Shown here: positions 14,847 through 17,506 of the stretch, one piece after another
Layout of the letters: every line of letters starts with the position of its first letter
How positions within the stretch are numbered: position 1 is the first letter of the stretch
Source: Kordiimonadaceae bacterium
GTDB taxonomy: Bacteria; Pseudomonadota; Alphaproteobacteria; Sphingomonadales; Kordiimonadaceae
Reading direction: 5' to 3'
DNA: 17,506 nucleotides
Assembly (NCBI GenBank): GCA_014238195.1
Contig: JABABO010000394.1
Coordinates: 1 to 17,506, forward strand
Translations under genes and position numbers: made by a program
Notes under the pieces: generated by a model
What the model was told of the DNA's origin: nothing
Database searches by the model: none
What the model saw: only the letters and a program-made list of their open reading frames with translations

Positions 14847-15332
14847 TTATTTTTCGATTTGATGTAAAACTGTAGCACGCTCACTTTCATTGACAATATG
14901 AAACAACACTTCCCAAAATCCAGCAACAGCGTCTGGTCCAGCCGTTTTATAAGCATCAGCAACACGGTCACGCTGTGTATCAAAAAGTTGTTTTTCAAAC
15001 TCTTGGCCTTTGGGGGTTAGGTGAAGCAAGCGTTGTCTACGGTCTTTTAGGCCAGTGTTTTGGGCAATAAATCCTTCTTCAATCAATTGACCAAGAACCC
15101 GTGATAGGCTTTGCTTTGTTATCCGCAGCACAGACAGTAACCCACTGACAGTTGTTCCAGGATTACGGCCAACAAAATATAAAACCCGGTGATGCGCACG
15201 ACCAAAGCCCGCTTTGGCTAAAATATCGTCAGGATCTTTTGTAAAGTCCCGGTAGGCAAAGTATAATAGCTCGATACCGCGCCTGATTTCCTCCTCCCGC
15301 AAGTAAAGATTGGTGTGTGGTAATTTTCGCAT
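14847..15332 (-). CDS. MarR family transcriptional regulator
   Basis: A 161-residue winged-helix regulator. The recognition helix is about ITKQSLSRVLGQLIEEGFI (71-89), followed by the conserved wing DRRQRLLHLTPKG (97-109); flanking helices at the two ends form the dimer interface. AAGGAAA is seven bases before the ATG. The family is usually a repressor released by a small aromatic or oxidising ligand. It is divergent from the aminotransferase gene with about 170 bases between them, and palindromic TGAC/GTCA sites lie in that gap, so it probably controls itself and perhaps ilvE. Confidence 0.92.
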   Translation of the reverse strand: MRKLPHTNLYLREEEIRRGIELLYFAYRDFTKDPDDILAKAGFGRAHHRVLYFVGRNPGTTVSGLLSVLRITKQSLSRVLGQLIEEGFIAQNTGLKDRRQRLLHLTPKGQEFEKQLFDTQRDRVADAYKTAGPDAVAGFWEVLFHIVNESERATVLHQIEK

Positions 15333-15351
15333 TGCATTTCCTTGCGTTGTA

Positions 15352-15385
15352 TGACTATTATTACAAATAAGTCAGTATTGCTGAC
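15352..15385. promoter_or_regulatory. Candidate MarR operator
   Basis: GTCAGtattgCTGAC at 15371-15385 is a perfect palindrome with five-base arms. Upstream, TGACT (15352-15356) faces AGTCA (15370-15374), giving three related half-sites. They sit in the gap between the divergent MarR and aminotransferase genes, the usual place for a MarR-family operator. A TAAAAT at 15396-15401 could be a -10 box for ilvE. Confidence 0.4.
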
Positions 15386-15500
15386 ACAATAACGCTAAAA
15401 TGCTTTTTGTTCAAGTGGAATCACCCCTTATAGAAAAGCATGTATGGAATGACTTGATGCAGGCCATTAAGGTTGGCGGATGAGGCGTATGGAGGTAAAA

Positions 15501-16382
15501 ATGAGCACACCCACATTTGATGATTTTGATGGCTGGATATGGCTGGATGGGGCATCGGTCCCTTGGCGAGAGGCTAAGGTTCATATCTTAACACATGCAT
15601 TGCATTATGCCACGAGTGTATTTGAAGGTCAGCGTGCTTACAATGGCACTATTTTTGAACTAGAAGCTCACACAGCACGTTTGTTTAAATCGGCTGAAAT
15701 TATGGGCATGGAGATTGAGCAAAGTGCTGATGAAATCAACCAAGCTTGTTATGACAATCTGCATAAAAATGGTTTCAAAGACGCTTATCAGCGCCCAATT
15801 GCTTGGCGTGGGTCGGAAAAAATGGGCATTACCGTTGCTGGAACTAAGGTGCATGTTGCTGTTGCGTCATGGGAATGGCCTTCATATTTCAGTCCACAAG
15901 CAAAATTAAAGGGATTGCGCCTTTGCATGTCGGATTATCGTCGTCCCGATCCTAAGACTGCCCCAATCCTTGCTAAAACCGCCGCAAATTACCCGATTAG
16001 TTGTTTGTCAAAAGACATTGCCGAGAAATCGGGATATGATGACGCACTTTTGCTGGACTGGGAAGGCTATATTGGTGAAGCAACAGGTGCGAATATATTC
16101 TTCATTAAGGGGAACGAAGTACATACCCCTTCCTTAAAATGTGTCTTAGACGGCATTACCCGCCGCACGGTGATTGGCTTAGCACGCGGAAAAGCTATGA
16201 CTGTGATTGAGCGTAATATCCGCCCCGAAGAGATGGCAGATTTTGATCAAGCGTTTCTAACAGGGACCGCTGCCGAAGTAACACCACTTGCTGAAGTTGC
16301 AGGATACAGCTTTGTGGTCGGCGAAGAAATCAAAGATTTAATGCAGTCATATGATGATTTAGTTCGCTCAAAACCTTTATAA
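15501..16382 (+). CDS. ilvE: Branched-chain amino acid aminotransferase
   Basis: A 293-residue fold-type IV PLP enzyme. HALHYATSVFEG (32-43) and RGSEKMGI (103-110) are typical; the PLP lysine is K159 in APILAKTAANY; EGYIGEATGANIFFI (188-202) binds the cofactor; DGITRRTVI (217-225) follows. Length and spacing match IlvE. It transfers amino groups between glutamate and the keto acids of Val, Leu and Ile in the cytoplasm. I place the start at the ATG at 15501 because GGAGGT is just before it (15491-15496); an in-frame ATG at 15480 would add seven residues and lacks a Shine-Dalgarno. Other fold-IV enzymes such as D-amino acid aminotransferase are less likely given these motifs. Confidence 0.92.
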   Translation: MSTPTFDDFDGWIWLDGASVPWREAKVHILTHALHYATSVFEGQRAYNGTIFELEAHTARLFKSAEIMGMEIEQSADEINQACYDNLHKNGFKDAYQRPIAWRGSEKMGITVAGTKVHVAVASWEWPSYFSPQAKLKGLRLCMSDYRRPDPKTAPILAKTAANYPISCLSKDIAEKSGYDDALLLDWEGYIGEATGANIFFIKGNEVHTPSLKCVLDGITRRTVIGLARGKAMTVIERNIRPEEMADFDQAFLTGTAAEVTPLAEVAGYSFVVGEEIKDLMQSYDDLVRSKPL

Positions 16383-16415
16383 ATCTTTCGACACACTATA
16401 CCCAGTAAATTTTAT

Positions 16416-16455
16416 TGTCCCGCCTTAAAAGCATTTAATGTTTCAAAGCGGGACA
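16416..16455. terminator. Hairpin between convergent ilvE and XRE genes
   Basis: TGTCCCGC (16416-16423) and GCGGGACA (16448-16455) make a perfect GC-rich eight-pair stem with a 24-base loop, placed 33 bases after the ilvE stop and 12 bases before the end of the opposing XRE gene. It may end transcription in both directions. No long T-tract follows on either side, so it may act partly as a 3'-end stabiliser. Confidence 0.55.
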
Positions 16456-16467
16456 GAATTATAAGAG

Positions 16468-16893
16468 CTATTTATTATCGCTTTTATTAATAGCATCTAT
16501 CAATCCAATTATTGCATCGCGCACGTTGGTCGTCGGTAGTGTTGCGAGACCAGGCACATCTTTGCCAATATTAAGGGTATTGTCCTTCAGGAATTGATGC
16601 GCAGATGGCAGACCCTCGTAAAAATAAGAGATCGGCACATCAACGATCGCAGACAAAGCATATAGCCTGCCAACGCTGATTCGATTAGTACCATTTTCAT
16701 ACTTTTGTATTTGTTGGTAACTAATGCCGAGCGCGTCAGAAATATCATTGAGTGATAATCCTTTTTCAATTCTGCGCATACGTAGACGTCTTCCTATGTA
16801 TCGATCAATCTGGTCAGCGCGTCTCGCTTCATGGTTACTTTGCGGAGTTTCTTCCTTGGTATCGTCTTTTGAAAGCTCTTTCATCATCGCCAT
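16468..16893 (-). CDS. XRE family transcriptional regulator
   Basis: A 141-residue protein with one Cro/C1-type helix-turn-helix at about residues 33-88: YIGRRLRMRR, then GLSLNDISDALGISYQQIQKYENGTNRIS, then GRLYALSAIVDVPISYFYEG. This spacing is typical of a single-HTH regulator family widespread in alphaproteobacteria. The first 28 residues are charged and probably flexible; the C-terminal 45 residues have no known domain. The start at 16893 has TGAGG seven bases upstream. It is convergent with ilvE and divergent from bamD. Targets are unknown; inverted repeats in the upstream gap could be its own operator. Confidence 0.9.
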   Translation of the reverse strand: MAMMKELSKDDTKEETPQSNHEARRADQIDRYIGRRLRMRRIEKGLSLNDISDALGISYQQIQKYENGTNRISVGRLYALSAIVDVPISYFYEGLPSAHQFLKDNTLNIGKDVPGLATLPTTNVRDAIIGLIDAINKSDNK

Positions 16894-16970
16894 ATTTAAA
16901 CCTCATTAAAAGGGTATCATTCCTTGCTGGCAGTGACCGTTAACCTGTGCTAGAGGAAGGTCATAGGGAC

Positions 16971-17021
16971 AAATGTTCTTTAGTTGATAAACATTTTTCC
17001 AATGATACTGTTAGTAGTATC
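16971..17021. promoter_or_regulatory. Inverted repeats upstream of XRE and bamD
   Basis: Two perfect inverted repeats lie in the 193-base divergent gap: AAATGTT/AACATTT at 16971-16977/16990-16996 and GATACT/AGTATC at 17004-17009/17016-17021. A TTGATA at 16984-16989 and TACTGT at 17006-17011 (16-base spacer) could be a bamD promoter running through them. Binding by the neighbouring XRE regulator is possible but only inferred. Confidence 0.35.
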
Positions 17022-17086
17022 GCTAGAATATAACTAACCGACATAAATGCAAGTGCATTTACACTTTTGCGGGAGCAATAAAAATT

Positions 17087-17506
17087 ATGCAATCGAATTG
17101 GTTGAAAAATATAACTTTAATTTATGCAGCCATTAGTTTGGCAGCGTGTAGTAGCACACTCGATGAAGATACCTACCTAGCAAGAGATGTAGAGGTTCTC
17201 TATAATATTGGTCAAGATTCGTTGAAAAAGAAGCGTTATGGTTTTGCGGCAGCTGCTTTTGACGAAGTTGAGCGGCAACATCCGTATTCTGTGTGGGCAC
17301 GCCGCGGTCAATTAATGGCTGCTTATGCACATTATATGGCCAATAACTATGATGATTCGATTTTATCAGCTGAACGGTTTTTGCAGTTACATCCAGGAAA
17401 CAGTTCAGCGCCTTATGCTTACTATTTAATTGCGCTGGGTCACTACGAGCGTATTTCAGATGTAGGACGGGACCAAGCCACCACAGATGCTGCACGAAAT
17501 GCTTTA
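17087..17506 (+). CDS. bamD: Outer membrane assembly lipoprotein BamD (5' part)
   Basis: The first 140 codons of an open frame that runs off the window with no stop. The N-terminus has a lipoprotein signal: a short basic and hydrophobic stretch and a lipobox LAAC with the lipidated cysteine at residue 21. The remainder is TPR-like: helices around LYNIGQDSLKKKRYGFAAAAFDEVERQHPYSVWARRGQL, a BamD hallmark, then MANNYDDSILSAERFLQLHPGN and YAYYLIALGHYERISDVGRDQ. BamD is an essential partner of BamA in inserting beta-barrel proteins into the outer membrane and would be anchored on its periplasmic side. GGGAG lies about ten bases before the ATG. The full protein is normally about 240-290 residues, so roughly half is present. 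Confidence 0.93.
   Translation, partial: MQSNWLKNITLIYAAISLAACSSTLDEDTYLARDVEVLYNIGQDSLKKKRYGFAAAAFDEVERQHPYSVWARRGQLMAAYAHYMANNYDDSILSAERFLQLHPGNSSAPYAYYLIALGHYERISDVGRDQATTDAARNAL

Noticed and set aside
17036..17047. AACCGACATAAA, a 12-base match to the palindromic repeat, as a third copy
   Set aside because: The match does not extend beyond 12 bases and none of the hairpins is present; probably chance or a shared promoter-like word.
17133..17495. Reverse-strand frame opposite bamD
   Set aside because: The forward frame is a clear BamD with lipobox and TPR features; the antisense frame has no homology.

Overview
The window looks like chromosome of a moderately AT-rich Gram-negative bacterium, most likely an alphaproteobacterium. 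The clues are the right-hand end: an outer-membrane assembly lipoprotein (bamD), a short XRE regulator of the type common in that class, and a MarR regulator divergent from a branched-chain aminotransferase. I cannot place it to genus. No tRNA, rRNA or CRISPR array was recognised.

Layout. (1) 1-2015 is an accessory patch. Two direct copies of a structured, non-coding palindromic repeat (2-163 and 1910-2015) bracket a divergent pair of genes, a small membrane protein and a GIY-YIG nuclease-family protein, plus the C-terminal scrap of an IS3-family transposase. The left repeat supplies the stop codon of the small gene and the right repeat abuts the cut end of the transposase. (2) 2099-10622 is a ten-gene divergent cluster. 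Eight closely packed minus-strand genes run leftward: a long GST, an unknown protein, a CurA-type NADP-dependent oxidoreductase, an unknown membrane-anchored protein, a DUF2855 oxidoreductase-like protein, a membrane protein, a haloalkane-dehalogenase-family hydrolase and a DUF2834 protein. Two genes run rightward: an exported or anchored metallo-beta-lactamase-fold hydrolase and a second long GST. Together they look like a pathway for degrading or detoxifying an electrophilic, halogenated or lactone-type small molecule; the substrate is unknown.

(3) 10758-13828 is a two-gene SIR2-HerA anti-phage module with overlapping stop and start codons, inserted between the detoxification cluster and housekeeping genes. 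(4) 14134-17506 is core-like: beta-carbonic anhydrase, MarR regulator, branched-chain aminotransferase (ilvE), XRE regulator, and the first 140 codons of bamD, which runs off the window.

The clearest known defence system is SIR2-HerA. The least explained parts are the triple-hairpin repeat with its cargo, and the ten-gene catabolic or detoxification divergon.
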